From contig CAWFPR010000025.1 in the NCBI GenBank assembly GCA_963817635.1, positions 1-64,000 on the forward strand: a stretch of DNA of 64,000 nucleotides, given 5' to 3'. Within the stretch, counting starts at the first letter, position 1. The number at the start of each line of letters is the position of its first letter. The stretch is from CAWFPR01 sp963817635. GTDB taxonomy: Bacteria > Acidobacteriota > Vicinamibacteria > Vicinamibacterales > 2-12-FULL-66-21. Both the position numbers and the translations under genes were made by a program. The notes below the pieces were generated by a model. That model was not told the DNA's origin and searched no databases. It saw nothing but the letters and a program-made list of their open reading frames with translations. Of the stretch, positions 48,983-58,744 are shown one piece after another.

Positions 48983-50804
48983 TTACGGCGTGAGCATGCC
49001 CTGGAGCTTGACGAGCTCCTCGATCGCCACGCCGAACCCCGGCTCGGTCCGCGTTCCCTGGCTCTGCACCCACCGGAAGTGCGCGAGCGCGTCCGCCCGC
49101 CGACCGTCAATCAGACGCTTTCAGCCCGATGTAGATGTGGGCGGCCGTCTTCTGCTGCTGGTCCTTCGCCCGCGCCAGGAGCCGATCGGCCGGGATCACG
49201 CCCTGCAGGAACTGGGCGATGGCGCCGGTCCAGGACGACGGGGCCGCGGCCTGCCGGACCTCCTGGAGCAGCGCCGCCGCCTCGGCCGGCCTGTTCGAGC
49301 GCAGGCACGCCACGACGGCGACAAACGCGATCGCCTGCGCGGACGGATCGCGCCAGCCGACCGCGTCGATGTAGCGGCGCGCGTCGGTGGCGGCCGCCGC
49401 GTCGCGGCCCAGACCGAGCGCCGAGTACGCCCGCGTGCGATAGGCGTCGGGCCTGAAATCGATCTCCATCAGCCGCTGCATCGCGGCCTCGGACGCCTCA
49501 TCGAGCCCCAGCGCGAGCGCTGTGGAGCTGAAGGCGAACAGCGCGTGCACGGAACCCGGGCGCAGCCGGACGGCGGCGTCGAAGGAGACGAACGCGCCGT
49601 CGTAGTCGCGCTCGAGCGCGAGCGCCCCGCCCAGGAAGTAGCGCACGGCGAAGTCGTCCGGGAACTCGCCGGCGAGCCGCTGAAGGGCCGCGCGCCCCTC
49701 GCCGCGGCCGCCCGTCGCCAGCAGCGCACGCGCCATCGCGACGCGCGCCTCGAGGTTCGACGGCTCGGCTGCGAGTGAGGCCGTCAGTTCGCGCTGGGCT
49801 TCATCCAGCGTGCCGACGCGAAGCAGAAGCTCGCCAGACAGGCCCTGCACGGCGGCCGGCGACATCTCCACCGCCGGGGGAGCGTCTGCGCCGGCCGGGA
49901 CCGGACCAACCGGCACGCCGCGGAAGGTCGGCAGTCCGATATAGACGCGCAGTTCGTTGTCGAGCTGCCGCAGCGTGAGGCCGAACGCCGACTTCAGGGC
50001 ATCCTCCGGTGCGACATGGCGCTCCAGCGCATCGAGGAACGCCATCATCTCCGCGTTGGAGGCGCCCGGGCGGCCAACGAGCAGGTAGTGCACCAGCGCC
50101 CAGGACTCGGCGTAGAACATGCGCACCTGGTTGACGTCACTGAGAAACTTGGATGTCGGCCTGGCGCTGACAATCCTGGGGATCGACAGGAACTCTCCGC
50201 CGCGCAGCTCCGCCAGCGCCTCAGCGGGCGGCTTGCCGACGACCGCAGGGGTCCCGTCCGCGCCGCGGTCGAATGTCGAGTAGAACTCCGCGAAACCCTC
50301 GCTCAGCCAGAGCGGGAGCGAGTCCGCCCGGCGATAGAGCATTCGATGCACGTACTCGTGCAGCATCGCGCGACGATCGAACGCTTTGCCGGCCCCGCCG
50401 AAGACGATGAAATCGGTATCGGCTCCCGGGAGGAAGAAGCCGGCGACGTTCGACAAGGGGTGGCCCTGCTCGTCGCGGGGCAGGAAGCGCCGGAACTGGC
50501 GGCTATCCCTGAAAACGACCACGTGTGTCGGTGCCGCCGCCTCGGCCGTGAGTTGCGGATACAGCGGGGGCAGCGCGCTCCTGAACGCCTGGAGATCCTG
50601 GAGCGCCAGCCGCAGGTCGTCGGGGGCAACGTCGCCGGACACGACGAAGTCCGCCGCGCGCAGCTCGTGCCAGGAGTCCGATTGTTCGCCAGCGGCCGGC
50701 ACCGCCAGGGCGACCATGGCGAGCGCACCAATCGTCAGGCGCAGTCCGCGCCAGCCCTCCGACATCACCGCCGGATAGCCGGCAAGAACGGTGAAACGAG
50801 TCAT
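48983..50804 (-). CDS. Secreted HExxH (DUF1570-like) and TPR protein (one frameshift)
   Basis: About 606 aa. Signal peptide (RLTIGALAMVALAVPAAGEQ), then a gluzincin-like domain with HEYVHRM (zinc His and Glu) and third ligand Glu in WLSEGFAEFYS. From residue about 320 follow TPR-like helical pairs (EAQRELTASLAAEPSNLEAR). The frame breaks near 49115 after HIYIGLK; removing one G adds RLIDGRRADALAHFRWVQSQ and more, ending LQGMLTP at TAA 48983-48985. Likely a periplasmic metallopeptidase-like protein; activity not proven. Start could also be 50765. Confidence 0.83.
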
Positions 50805-50984
50805 GGGTGGTGAACCCTGAATGTCGGCCGATTTCGCGCGTTCGCGGCGACGGTTCGGCTGCTCGTGCGCCTATGCATGTCGCGTTCCGTCGCTCGTCAC
50901 TGTCGCGTGGGCGAGTGCGGCGAGCATCGGGCGCGAATGCAGCGGCGCGCATACTGGGATGGAGTTCGCTGCCGGCCCAGCCGA

Positions 50985-50990
50985 TATAAT
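50985..50990 (+). promoter_or_regulatory. Candidate -10 box of the propeller gene
   Basis: A perfect TATAAT lies 23 nt before the ATG at 51013 in the divergent spacer. No good -35 box is seen, and the leader would be very short (about 16 nt). Confidence 0.4.
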
Positions 50991-51012
50991 CGCGCCACAC
51001 AGAGAACCTGCC

Positions 51013-53654
51013 ATGCCACGAATCCGTATCGGAGCCGTCCTGACGATCGTCGCCCTGAGTGTTGCCGCCGCCGTGGCGCAGCCGTCGTTACCGCTCGAGT
51101 CGGTCCTGTCCGCGCCTGACCTTCCGCAACATCGGCCCGTTCCGCACCGCCGCGTGGGTGACGGAGATTGCCGTGCCGGAAACGCCGGCGCGCGATCACC
51201 TCTACACCATCTACGCGGCGACACGCTCCGGCGGGTTGTGGAAGACGACCAACGCGGGCACTACCTGGAAGGCCCGTGTCGGATCCGGCCGGCGTCGGCG
51301 GCGGTCGGATCCGTCGCGATCGCGCCGTCGGACTCGCGGATCGTGTGGATGGGCACCGGCGATCAGGCGAATGCCCGGTCGTCGTATTCCGGCAAGGGCG
51401 TCTTCAAGTCGATCGACGGCGGCGCGACCTGGCAGGACATGGGACTCAGCGACTCCCATCACATCGCGAGAATTGTCATCCATCCGACAAATCCGGACGT
51501 CGTGTACGTCGCCGCAATCGGCCACCTGTTCTCGACCAACGACGAGCGCGGCGTCTTCAGGACCACTGGACGGCGGCAGGACGTGGAAGAAAGTGCTCTA
51601 CGTCAACAGCGGCGTCGGGGCGATCGATCTGGTGATCAACCGCCGCAAGCCGGCCGTCCTCTACGCCGCGATGTACGACAAGGCGCGCCGGCCGTGGGAA
51701 ATCGTCGAAAGCGGCCCGGAGAGCGGCGTCTACCGCACCGACGACGGCGGCGACCGGTGGCAACGGCTGGCCGGCGGGCTGCCGACCGGGAAGATCGGCC
51801 GCATCGGCCTCGACATCTACCAGAAGAACCCGCTGATCCTCTACGCGCTCGTCGAGAACCAGAACCAGAAGCCGGGCGCGGCCGCCGGCGACGTCAGCGC
51901 CATCGCGCCGCTCGCCTCGGGCATCATCGGCAACGAACTCTATCGCACGGACGACGGGGGGAAGACCTGGCGGAAGGTGACGGAGCGTGAACGTGGCGGG
52001 CGGCAAGGCGCCGTATTCGTTCAACCAGGTCCGCATCAATCCGCACGACGACCGGACGGTCATCGTCACGAGCGACTCGATGTACATCTCGCGCGACGGC
52101 GGGAAGACGTGGGACACGAACTTCTTCCGCGGCGTCTTCGGCGACTTCCGGTCGATGTGGTGGGACCCGCAGGACGCCGGCCGCATCATGCTCGGCAGCG
52201 ACGGCGGCGTGAACGTGTCGTACGACGGCGGGAAGACCAGCGACTACTTCCCGAACATGGGCATCGGCGAGGCGTACGCCGTCGGCGTGGACATGGAGGA
52301 TCCGTACAACGTGTACGCCGGCTTCCAGGATCACGATTCGTGGAAAGGCCCGAGCAACGGACCGACGGGCCGCATCACGCTCGAGAACTGGGTGACGGTT
52401 GGTCCCGGCGACGGCATGTACAACGTCGTCGATCCCACCGACAGCCGGTGGGTCTACAACACGCGCGAGCTGAACCAGATGGGACGCATGGATCAGCGGA
52501 CGGGCGTGCGCACGAACATCGCGCCCAGGCGCCCGGCGGGTGAACCGAGGCTGCGCTTCAACTGGATCGCGCCGATCGCTCTCTCGCCGCACAATTCGCA
52601 GATCGTCTACGCCGGCGCGCAGGTGCTCTTTCGCTCGCTGAACCGCGGCGACACCTGGGAGGAGATCAGCCCGGATCTGACGACGAACGATCCCGACAGG
52701 ATCGGCCGTAACGTGCCGTTCTGCACCATCACCTCGATATCCGAATCGCCGCTGCGCGCGGGCGCCATCTGGGTCGGGACCGACGACGGGAAGGTGCAGG
52801 TGACGGAGAACCACGGCGGCGCGTGGCGCGATGTCACGCCGGCGCTCGTGGCGGCTGGAGCCCCCGCGGAGCGCTGGGTGAGCCGCGTGTTCGCGTCGCC
52901 GCACGAGCCCGGGACCGCGTTCGTTGCGAAGAACGGCTTCCGCAACGATGACTTCGCGCCGTATCTTTACCGCACGACGGACTACGGCCGCACGTGGACG
53001 GCCATCGCGGCCAACCTGCCGGCCGCGCCGATCAACGTCGTCGTGCAGGACCGGAAGAACGCGCGGCTGCTGATCGTCGGCAACGACGTCGGCGTGTTCG
53101 TGTCGATCGATGGCGGCGCGACATGGGCGCAGATGCAGGCGAACCTGCCGACCGTCGCCGTCCACGACCTGACGATTCACCCGCGCGAGAACGACCTCGT
53201 GATCGCGACCTACGGACGCGCGTTGTGGACGGGAGACATCACCCCGCTCCAGGAACTCTCCGAAGAGGTTTTGGGACAGCCCGTCCATCTGTTCGACATC
53301 GAGCCCCGCGCCCGCTACGGCTTCAGCACGCAGGGGATGAACTATCACCTCTTCGGCGACAAGTACCTCGAGACGCCGAACGAGCCCGAAGCGCTGGCGA
53401 TCAACTACTACCTGCAGGCAGACGCGCCGGCCGAGGCCAGCATCACGGTCTCGGACCGGGCGGGTCGTGTCGTGCGCGAGATCCGCGGGCCGGCGAAGCG
53501 CGGGCTCAATCGGGTGCTCGTCCCGCTGGGCGGAAGTGGACGCGGGGCGGCACCGGTCGTTCCGCTTGCGCCGGGTGAGTACGTGGTGACGCTGAGGGTG
53601 GGCCGGGAGTTCACGAAGCGGACGACGGTGAGAGATCAGAACGGGAACAGATAG
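51013..53654 (+). CDS. Secreted sortilin/VPS10-like beta-propeller protein (several frameshifts)
   Basis: About 880 aa with signal peptide (MPRIRIGAVLTIVALSVAAA). Many BNR/sialidase-type Asp-box blades are visible: SGGLWKTTNAGTTWK, SSYSGKGVFKSIDGGATWQD, VYRTDDGGDRWQR, MYISRDGGKTWD, LYRTTDYGRTWTAI. A C-terminal beta-sandwich follows (EASITVSDRAGRVVREI). Such proteins are abundant in Acidobacteria and often annotated as glycosyl hydrolases; no catalytic residues can be assigned. Frame breaks near 51115, 51290, 51565 and 51985. Its last kilobase is duplicated at 58745-59797. Confidence 0.87.
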
Positions 53655-53749
53655 CTCATCTTCACGAATACCTGCCGTCCTGTGGAGTGGAAGACGATTT
53701 CCCGATTTCCCTGTCTGCGCAATGCCCACCAGTGGCAGGTGGCTGGTGC

Positions 53750-54664
53750 CTACCGCAGATAACCGCGGCGCGCGATTACCTGCCCGGCGCGCCTCTTCAG
53801 TCGTACCTGAAGTGGGTGCCAGCCGCGTGGCTCCACGTTCTGGGGGACGTAGGTCAGGACATAACGGCCGCGAAACTCCTCGAAAATCCTGACGAACGTC
53901 TCACGAAGGCGATCCGGCCGCTCGGCCTCGATGTATTTTCCGCCGGTCTCCTCGGCAAGCGACACGAGAAAGGACTGCATCAGCATGGCGGGCGGGACAT
54001 TTGGGATGTCGGCCTGCAGGCCTGACCTGACGTCTACCCTGAAGCCAGGCCTCGAGCGCGCGCTCGTGTTTCGGATCCCAACTGTGTACACCACCGCATC
54101 GCTGCGCTGCGCCGTCTCGAGGACGATCTGCCCCGAAAGCCAGCTGATCGTGTCCTCCCCATCGCTGAACAGCAGCACCAGCGTTCGTCCGGCTTTCGGA
54201 TCCCTGAGCGTAAGGGCAGCGTAGGCGGCATCATGGACGCCGGTGTAGCCTGCAGCTGTCGTGGCTGAAATCGCGGCACGGAGCCGTCCGCGATCGGCCC
54301 CCCAGTCGGCGCGCAACTCCAGCTCGCTGGAGAATGTGAGGAGCGCGCTGCGATCTCGGAAGGTGAGCAACGCCGTCACTGCGAATGCCGCCTCCTTGAG
54401 ATCTTCTAGTGGTTCGCCGCGAACGCTCTCGCTCGTGTCAAGCGCGAGCATGATGCTGAGCGGCACGTCCTCGAACATGACCGACGAAATCTGCTGCAGC
54501 CGGCCCGAGTCACGCAACTCGAAGTCGTCGGCCTCGAGTCCGCTGACGGACCGGTTACCGTCGAGCACGAGCACGTCTACTCGGACGGCATCGACCTCGA
54601 CGCGAAACGTGTGCTGTTGAGCAACGAGCGCGAGAAGCACAGTGACGACCGCGGGGACCTTCAT
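53750..54664 (-). CDS. Secreted VWA-domain protein, acidobacterial type
   Basis: 304 aa. Short signal peptide (MKVPAVVTVLLALVAQQ), the N-terminal block FRVEVDAVRVDVLVLDGNRS VSGLEADDFELRD typical of the VWFA-related acidobacterial family (TIGR03436), and a von Willebrand A domain with MIDAS DTSES and TGVHDAAYAAL. It ends VQVRLKRRAGQVIARRGYLR-like, the classical end of the family (..RRGY). Metal-dependent adhesion or scaffolding is likely. Its ATG overlaps the stop of the TPR gene upstream by 4 nt, so they are one operon. Confidence 0.9.
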   Translation of the reverse strand: MKVPAVVTVLLALVAQQHTFRVEVDAVRVDVLVLDGNRSVSGLEADDFELRDSGRLQQISSVMFEDVPLSIMLALDTSESVRGEPLEDLKEAAFAVTALLTFRDRSALLTFSSELELRADWGADRGRLRAAISATTAAGYTGVHDAAYAALTLRDPKAGRTLVLLFSDGEDTISWLSGQIVLETAQRSDAVVYTVGIRNTSARSRPGFRVDVRSGLQADIPNVPPAMLMQSFLVSLAEETGGKYIEAERPDRLRETFVRIFEEFRGRYVLTYVPQNVEPRGWHPLQVRLKRRAGQVIARRGYLR

Positions 54665-55794
54665 CTGCGCACCGTCTGCCTGATTTCATCCAGCCGCGCA
54701 TCGGCCATGCCCGGCCGCTCGAAGAAATAACGGACCCACGGATCATCCCTTTCGCCGGAATTGCTATCGAGCAATCTTTGTAAAACCGCACGCGCCTCAT
54801 CGCCTCGGTCCAGTCGCCGGAGAAGCTCGCTCTGAGCGATGGAGGCACTCTGCTGCAGCGGGAATCGTTCATCGGCGCTGCGGTACGCCTCCAGGGCGTC
54901 AATCAACCGATGCTGCCGTTCGTAAAGGGCCCCGATGAACAGCCGCGCGAGGTAGGCAGTTGATTCGTCCGGAGATGTGAGAGCCGCGCGAAGCTGTCGT
55001 TCCGCGTCATCAGGGTTCTTCAGCAGCATCTGGATACGACCGAGATGCAGGCGCGCGAGTGGATCGTCCACTCGCTCGAGCGACTGGTCGAGCCAGGACG
55101 CCGCTCGGTTGAGATACCCGGCACGCCGTTGTCGCAGTTGGCCGAACTGGACTCCCGACCATGTATCTCTCTGGACCGCTCGTGTGGCACCGCGCGGGTC
55201 CTGAGGCTGTGCTCCGGGAAGCTGTGTGGCGGTTGCAAACAACTCGGCGAGGGTCGCGCTCTCATACAGGGTGCCGGGGTCGTTTGGAAGACGATTGCGT
55301 CCGAATTCGAGATGTCGCTCCGCCGTGGTAATCCAATTGCGATCGCGCAAGACCCGAGCGACGGCGACATACCATCGGGATGCAAACCCGTGAATGTCCC
55401 AGCGGCTCGCGGCCAGTTTCAGCAGCTGACCGGCCACGTCGACGTGGAACAGCACAGGCTCCAGCGACGTGCTGTCCTCCGACCGATTCTCAGTGAGTGC
55501 CAGCGCCGCGTCCGTGTGAAGCATGACAGCTGCCTCGAACAGGTCGCGATCCCACGGACGCGGGTCAGCAACCTGCTCGAGAAACCGCTGCATCCTGACA
55601 ATCCTCGCCTGGTCCCACCCCGCAAGTGCCCTTACGGGCCCATCGTCACCGTACACGTACCGGTCGATCATCGCGTGAAACACAGCGAGATCGGCAAGCG
55701 CGACGCGCTCCTGCGAACTCCGCGGCGGCATATTCCCGACGGATGTCGCCGCAAGCGACAGTGTCAAGAGCGTGGCGCGCGCGGCGTTTATCAT
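54661..55794 (-). CDS. Secreted TPR-like helical repeat protein
   Basis: 377 aa with an N-terminal signal-like segment (INAARATLLTLSLAATSVGN). Helical repeats resembling TPRs are seen (LARLHLGRIQMLLKNPDDAERQL; ALEAYRSADERFPLQQSASI). No catalytic motif. Coupled to the VWA gene by ATGA overlap, so it probably works as a periplasmic partner or scaffold for it. Base composition is less GC-rich than in the rest of the window. Confidence 0.75.
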   Translation of the reverse strand: MINAARATLLTLSLAATSVGNMPPRSSQERVALADLAVFHAMIDRYVYGDDGPVRALAGWDQARIVRMQRFLEQVADPRPWDRDLFEAAVMLHTDAALALTENRSEDSTSLEPVLFHVDVAGQLLKLAASRWDIHGFASRWYVAVARVLRDRNWITTAERHLEFGRNRLPNDPGTLYESATLAELFATATQLPGAQPQDPRGATRAVQRDTWSGVQFGQLRQRRAGYLNRAASWLDQSLERVDDPLARLHLGRIQMLLKNPDDAERQLRAALTSPDESTAYLARLFIGALYERQHRLIDALEAYRSADERFPLQQSASIAQSELLRRLDRGDEARAVLQRLLDSNSGERDDPWVRYFFERPGMADARLDEIRQTVRR

Positions 55795-55917
55795 CTGACT
55801 AATCGTGGGGTGGCTCCAGGCGATTTTCGCGCCGCATGTACCGTCCGACCATCTAAATTCCTGCGAGTGACACCCTCTGTTCCAGAGGAGACCATCCGGT
55901 TGATCTGAGTTGCCGGA

Positions 55918-56280
55918 TCACCACGGAATACAGTGGCCGACGGCCCACTGCCACTCGTCGGCGGTGCTGTAGACACAAAGCCAAAACTGAGCCGAGTGGT
56001 ATTCGCACCATGTGCAAAACGGCCCCTGTCCTTGCACGCCCCAACAGCTGGCCGAGTAGGCGTCACAGGATGCGAAGCACTGCGCGAGGCATTCCTGGTT
56101 TTCCCCGCAATGCTCTGGCTCAGCGCAGCCAGCCGCGCACGCCGAGTCAATTTCCTCGCACGTCTGACAACAGTTGCTGGCGTATACGGGTGTAGATGTC
56201 GCAAGGATGCAAAGGCACACCGTAAGTGTCACCGAGCACATGAGGAGCGCGATCGCCCTCGAGTGCGTCCAAACAATCAT
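55918..56280 (-). CDS. Secreted 14-cysteine mini-protein
   Basis: 120 aa. Signal peptide (IALLMCSVTLTVCLCILATS, cleavage near VYA-SN) followed by a mature part of about 86 residues with 14 cysteines, including NCCQTC, CASC-type pairs and FCTWCEYH, and several Trp. No family recognised. Its ATG overlaps the stop of the thioredoxin-like gene by 4 nt, so a membrane-tethered disulfide enzyme and its probable substrate are translated together. The even number of cysteines suits a fully disulfide-bonded domain. Confidence 0.75.
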   Translation of the reverse strand: MIVWTHSRAIALLMCSVTLTVCLCILATSTPVYASNCCQTCEEIDSACAAGCAEPEHCGENQECLAQCFASCDAYSASCWGVQGQGPFCTWCEYHSAQFWLCVYSTADEWQWAVGHCIPW

Positions 56281-56834
56281 GGTAACCCTCCCTTATGACC
56301 GGCTCTTTCAACTGCCGGCAATTGCGCTCCGAAGTAACTCTCGATCTCGTCCTTCACCGCACCGGTGTAAGCCCCTGCCCAACTGCGCAGCGCACGGCCA
56401 CCTTTTCCGACAACGATCGTCTGAGGTGTCGATCGGAACGGCACCGGGCTTCGCGGGAACACAACGGGGAAGCTCACCGGAGATTGCGCTGTCGTAGATG
56501 GCGACGACAAGCTCACTCCTACGAATCTGAATCTGGGAGCGGCTGATTCGAACAGGGCATTTATGCTGTCTCGGTTGCGCTGACACCAGGCGCAGGTTGT
56601 CGAAAACACATACAGCACCACTGGCCGGGTGCCGTCGCCGTACGACACTTCCAGGGGTTCACCACTTGTCGTGACGCCCAGGATCGGGGACACCACGGCT
56701 CCTTCTGCGACATCACTGCCAGTCGACGGAAACTGAAGTCGACCCTTCACAAACCACCAGACTGTTGCCACATTGACGAGCAGGGATAGACCGAGCAAGA
56801 AAACGATGAGCCGATCGGGTTTGTTGTGCAACAA
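56277..56834 (-). CDS. Membrane-anchored thioredoxin-like protein (TlpA/MauD-like)
   Basis: 185 aa. One N-terminal membrane anchor (LIVFLLGLSLLVNVATVWWF) and a periplasmic thioredoxin-fold domain with the redox motif CAWC in STTCAWCQRNRD and a cis-Pro segment RSTPQTIVVGKGG. TlpA, ResA and MauD proteins share this layout. TTG start at 56834 with AAGGA upstream. Immediately followed by the Cys-rich peptide gene. Confidence 0.82.
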   Translation of the reverse strand: MLHNKPDRLIVFLLGLSLLVNVATVWWFVKGRLQFPSTGSDVAEGAVVSPILGVTTSGEPLEVSYGDGTRPVVLYVFSTTCAWCQRNRDSINALFESAAPRFRFVGVSLSSPSTTAQSPVSFPVVFPRSPVPFRSTPQTIVVGKGGRALRSWAGAYTGAVKDEIESYFGAQLPAVERAGHKGGLP

Positions 56835-56858
56835 CGAGTGTCCTTTCGCTCCGAATGC

Positions 56859-56939
56859 CTACGTCTCGTGCCGCCTCCGTGATCGGCTAACCGGTTCGTC
56901 CAGCTCGTCGGCTTGATCGAGGCGACCGAGTGCAGTCAT
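56859..56939 (-). CDS. Possible 26-aa small ORF
   Basis: ATG at 56939 is preceded by GGAG at a 5-nt spacing; the 26 codons (MTALGRLDQADELDEPVSRS ...) favour G or C at third positions as genes here do. It ends 24 nt before the thioredoxin-like gene. Could be a leader peptide or chance. Confidence 0.25.
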   Translation of the reverse strand: MTALGRLDQADELDEPVSRSRRRHET

Positions 56940-57011
56940 GCGCTCTCCAGAGGTATACACCGGCCGCGATTCCGGAGACGGATGAACTCTTCACCCCTCG
57001 TTGTTTGCTCT

Positions 57012-57236
57012 TCACCGTTCGCGGCGCGGTTTGACGGAACGTCCGTTCCGCTGCTGCAGCACCTGGCAAGCGGCGCAACCCAGGGCGCACTACACTGCGT
57101 TGGCCAGCATCGCGCTGAGCGCTGTTCCCGCGAATCCGATCGGGCGGGGCACGCCGAATACGGCAAGCGCCCTCGCAAAGCGGCGGGGCGTCCGGACGGG
57201 AGTACAGACTCTGCCGATGGAAGAGCCCGTCGACAT
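57012..57236 (-). CDS. Possible small membrane protein with an in-frame amber codon
   Basis: From ATG 57236 the frame gives RRFARALAVFGVPRPIGFAG TALSAMLANAV, a TAG at 57090-57092, then CALGCAACQVLQQRNGRSV to TGA at 57012-57014. Both sides have the same high third-position GC and the hydrophobic stretch spans the TAG. It may be a 74-aa membrane protein with a point error or mutation. No family recognised; ribosome site is too close to the ATG. Confidence 0.25.
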
Positions 57237-57277
57237 TCCTCCGTGGGTTGGGGAGAGAATTCCGCACCGCCCGCCAT

Positions 57278-57919
57278 TCAGCCAGAAGTATCCGACGATT
57301 CACACCTGTGGGCACGCTTCCAGGAGCGTCGCATCGTCCGCGGCGTGCAGCCGAACGCCCTTTCGAACATGCGATCCACTGATCCCGGGTGCAATTCGAG
57401 CCGGTGTGCGATCTGAGAAACGTATTCCGCGGTGGTCAGCACATCGAGGACGGCGGCTTTGAGGACCACCATCTCGCGCAACGTGCGGAAGTCAAGCCCC
57501 AGGTCGTCTCGCATGCGTTCCCAGATCTGGTACCGATTGAGGTTCACCTTATGCCCAAAATCCTCTTCCGAACACCATCGCGGTTTTCGAAGCAGGTTCG
57601 CGAGCGCCTCCCGGACTTCGGGATCACGAGCAACGAGCGGATGACCGATCCCTGTCCGAACCTCCGCTAACGCGTCGCTCGCCACTTGTTGGGCTGGAGA
57701 CGCCGCCGGCGCCCTCAACGTCGTGCGAAGCGCACTCGCACAGCCAGCGAATCCCGCGAGCGATAGTGCAGGGTTGGCCAGAGCTTCGAAGAGAGCACGG
57801 AGGATCGCATCCAGCGGGCGCCGACGGCCTGCCGTGTCCGGCGGCGCCCCGGCAATGCGCCTGAGGCTGGCAAACAGCCGCGCAGAGGCGAGGTCGACGG
57901 ACCAGTCACTTTCCGGCAC
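57278..57919 (-). CDS. AraC-type transcriptional regulator
   Basis: 213 aa. The C-terminal third has an AraC-like double helix-turn-helix: NRYQIWERMRDDLGLDFRTL ... YVSQIAHRLELHPGSVDRMF ERAFGCTPRTM. The N-terminal part is helical and not recognised, with no sugar-binding cupin. It overlaps the response regulator gene by 14 nt, so the two should act together and may control the downstream cassette. Confidence 0.7.
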   Translation of the reverse strand: MPESDWSVDLASARLFASLRRIAGAPPDTAGRRRPLDAILRALFEALANPALSLAGFAGCASALRTTLRAPAASPAQQVASDALAEVRTGIGHPLVARDPEVREALANLLRKPRWCSEEDFGHKVNLNRYQIWERMRDDLGLDFRTLREMVVLKAAVLDVLTTAEYVSQIAHRLELHPGSVDRMFERAFGCTPRTMRRSWKRAHRCESSDTSG

Positions 57920-58388
57920 GCGATCGTCCGACGCCGCGGGGACTGTGGGCGGTCCGGAGGTGAGTGTCGGACGACCCGAGTACCGGAGGTGCGAAAATGA
58001 GATCCCGCAGCACCGGCAACAGGTCCTCGACCAGCAGCGGCTTGAACATCAGAGCGGTCGCTCCGGCGCGCATCGCGTGCGGCCGGCACTCAGGTTCCAA
58101 GTAATGGCCCGTCACGACGAGCACAGGGCTCGCGATCCCGGCGGCCCGGAGGCGGTGAACGACGGTCAGCCCATGCACGTCGGGCAGGTGCAGATCGACG
58201 ACGATCACATCGAAGGGCCGGACCTGCGCCAGTCCGAGCCCGGCGACTCCCGTCTCGGCGACGGCCAGGCTGAACCCCTCGAGCGCGAGCAGACGCGCCA
58301 ACGTCGTGTCGGGCTCATCGTCGATCCAGAGAACGGCCGCATGGTGGCCGCGAGCCGAGCCGTTGGCGTGGCATGGAGGTCCGGCCAT
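57906..58388 (-). CDS. Single-domain response regulator
   Basis: 160 aa from ATG 58388. Receiver domain: acidic pocket LWIDDEPD, phospho-acceptor Asp in VIVVDLHLPDVHG, VLVVTGH (Thr switch) and FKPL (Lys). No output domain is attached; about 30 poorly conserved residues follow. The overlapping AraC-like gene may provide the DNA-binding output. No kinase gene nearby. Confidence 0.8.
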   Translation of the reverse strand: MAGPPCHANGSARGHHAAVLWIDDEPDTTLARLLALEGFSLAVAETGVAGLGLAQVRPFDVIVVDLHLPDVHGLTVVHRLRAAGIASPVLVVTGHYLEPECRPHAMRAGATALMFKPLLVEDLLPVLRDLIFAPPVLGSSDTHLRTAHSPRGVGRSRAGK

Positions 58389-58744
58389 GGGAGCGGCGTC
58401 CTCCGGATCCTGAGGTTGCTGAACGTGCTGGTGCGGCAGCAAGACCCGTTCCGCCCGCCAACGCCACAAGGACGAGAGTTTCGCTGCTCGGGCCGCCGGT
58501 GTCGGCCAACGGATTATCAATGGACTACCGCGGCCGTCGCAGCATTTTGCGGCATCTCGGCTCGACCACAGTCCACAGCCTGTTGAATCAAGCGACCTGG
58601 TGAATCCATGTGACCACGAGCCTGGGCGGCCAATTACTCGGGTAGCGGCCAATGAGCTAGCGAGAACTCGCCATTTCGTCGGCATGCCGTCACGACTTTC
58701 CGCAGGTACTTCAGTATCTGAATCAGCCGACGGTTCTCCAGCTC
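58389..58744. other. Spacer without recognised gene
   Basis: 356 bp between the response regulator and the truncated propeller copy. I see no ribosome site, coding pattern or repeat. The last 90 bp form an open frame joined to the propeller copy (VLQYLNQPTVLQL) but match nothing I know. This is the likely insertion or recombination junction. Confidence 0.5.

Noticed and set aside
57090..57092. Recoded amber (pyrrolysine-like) codon
   Set aside because: No supporting genes or conserved context; a single ambiguous ORF is not enough.
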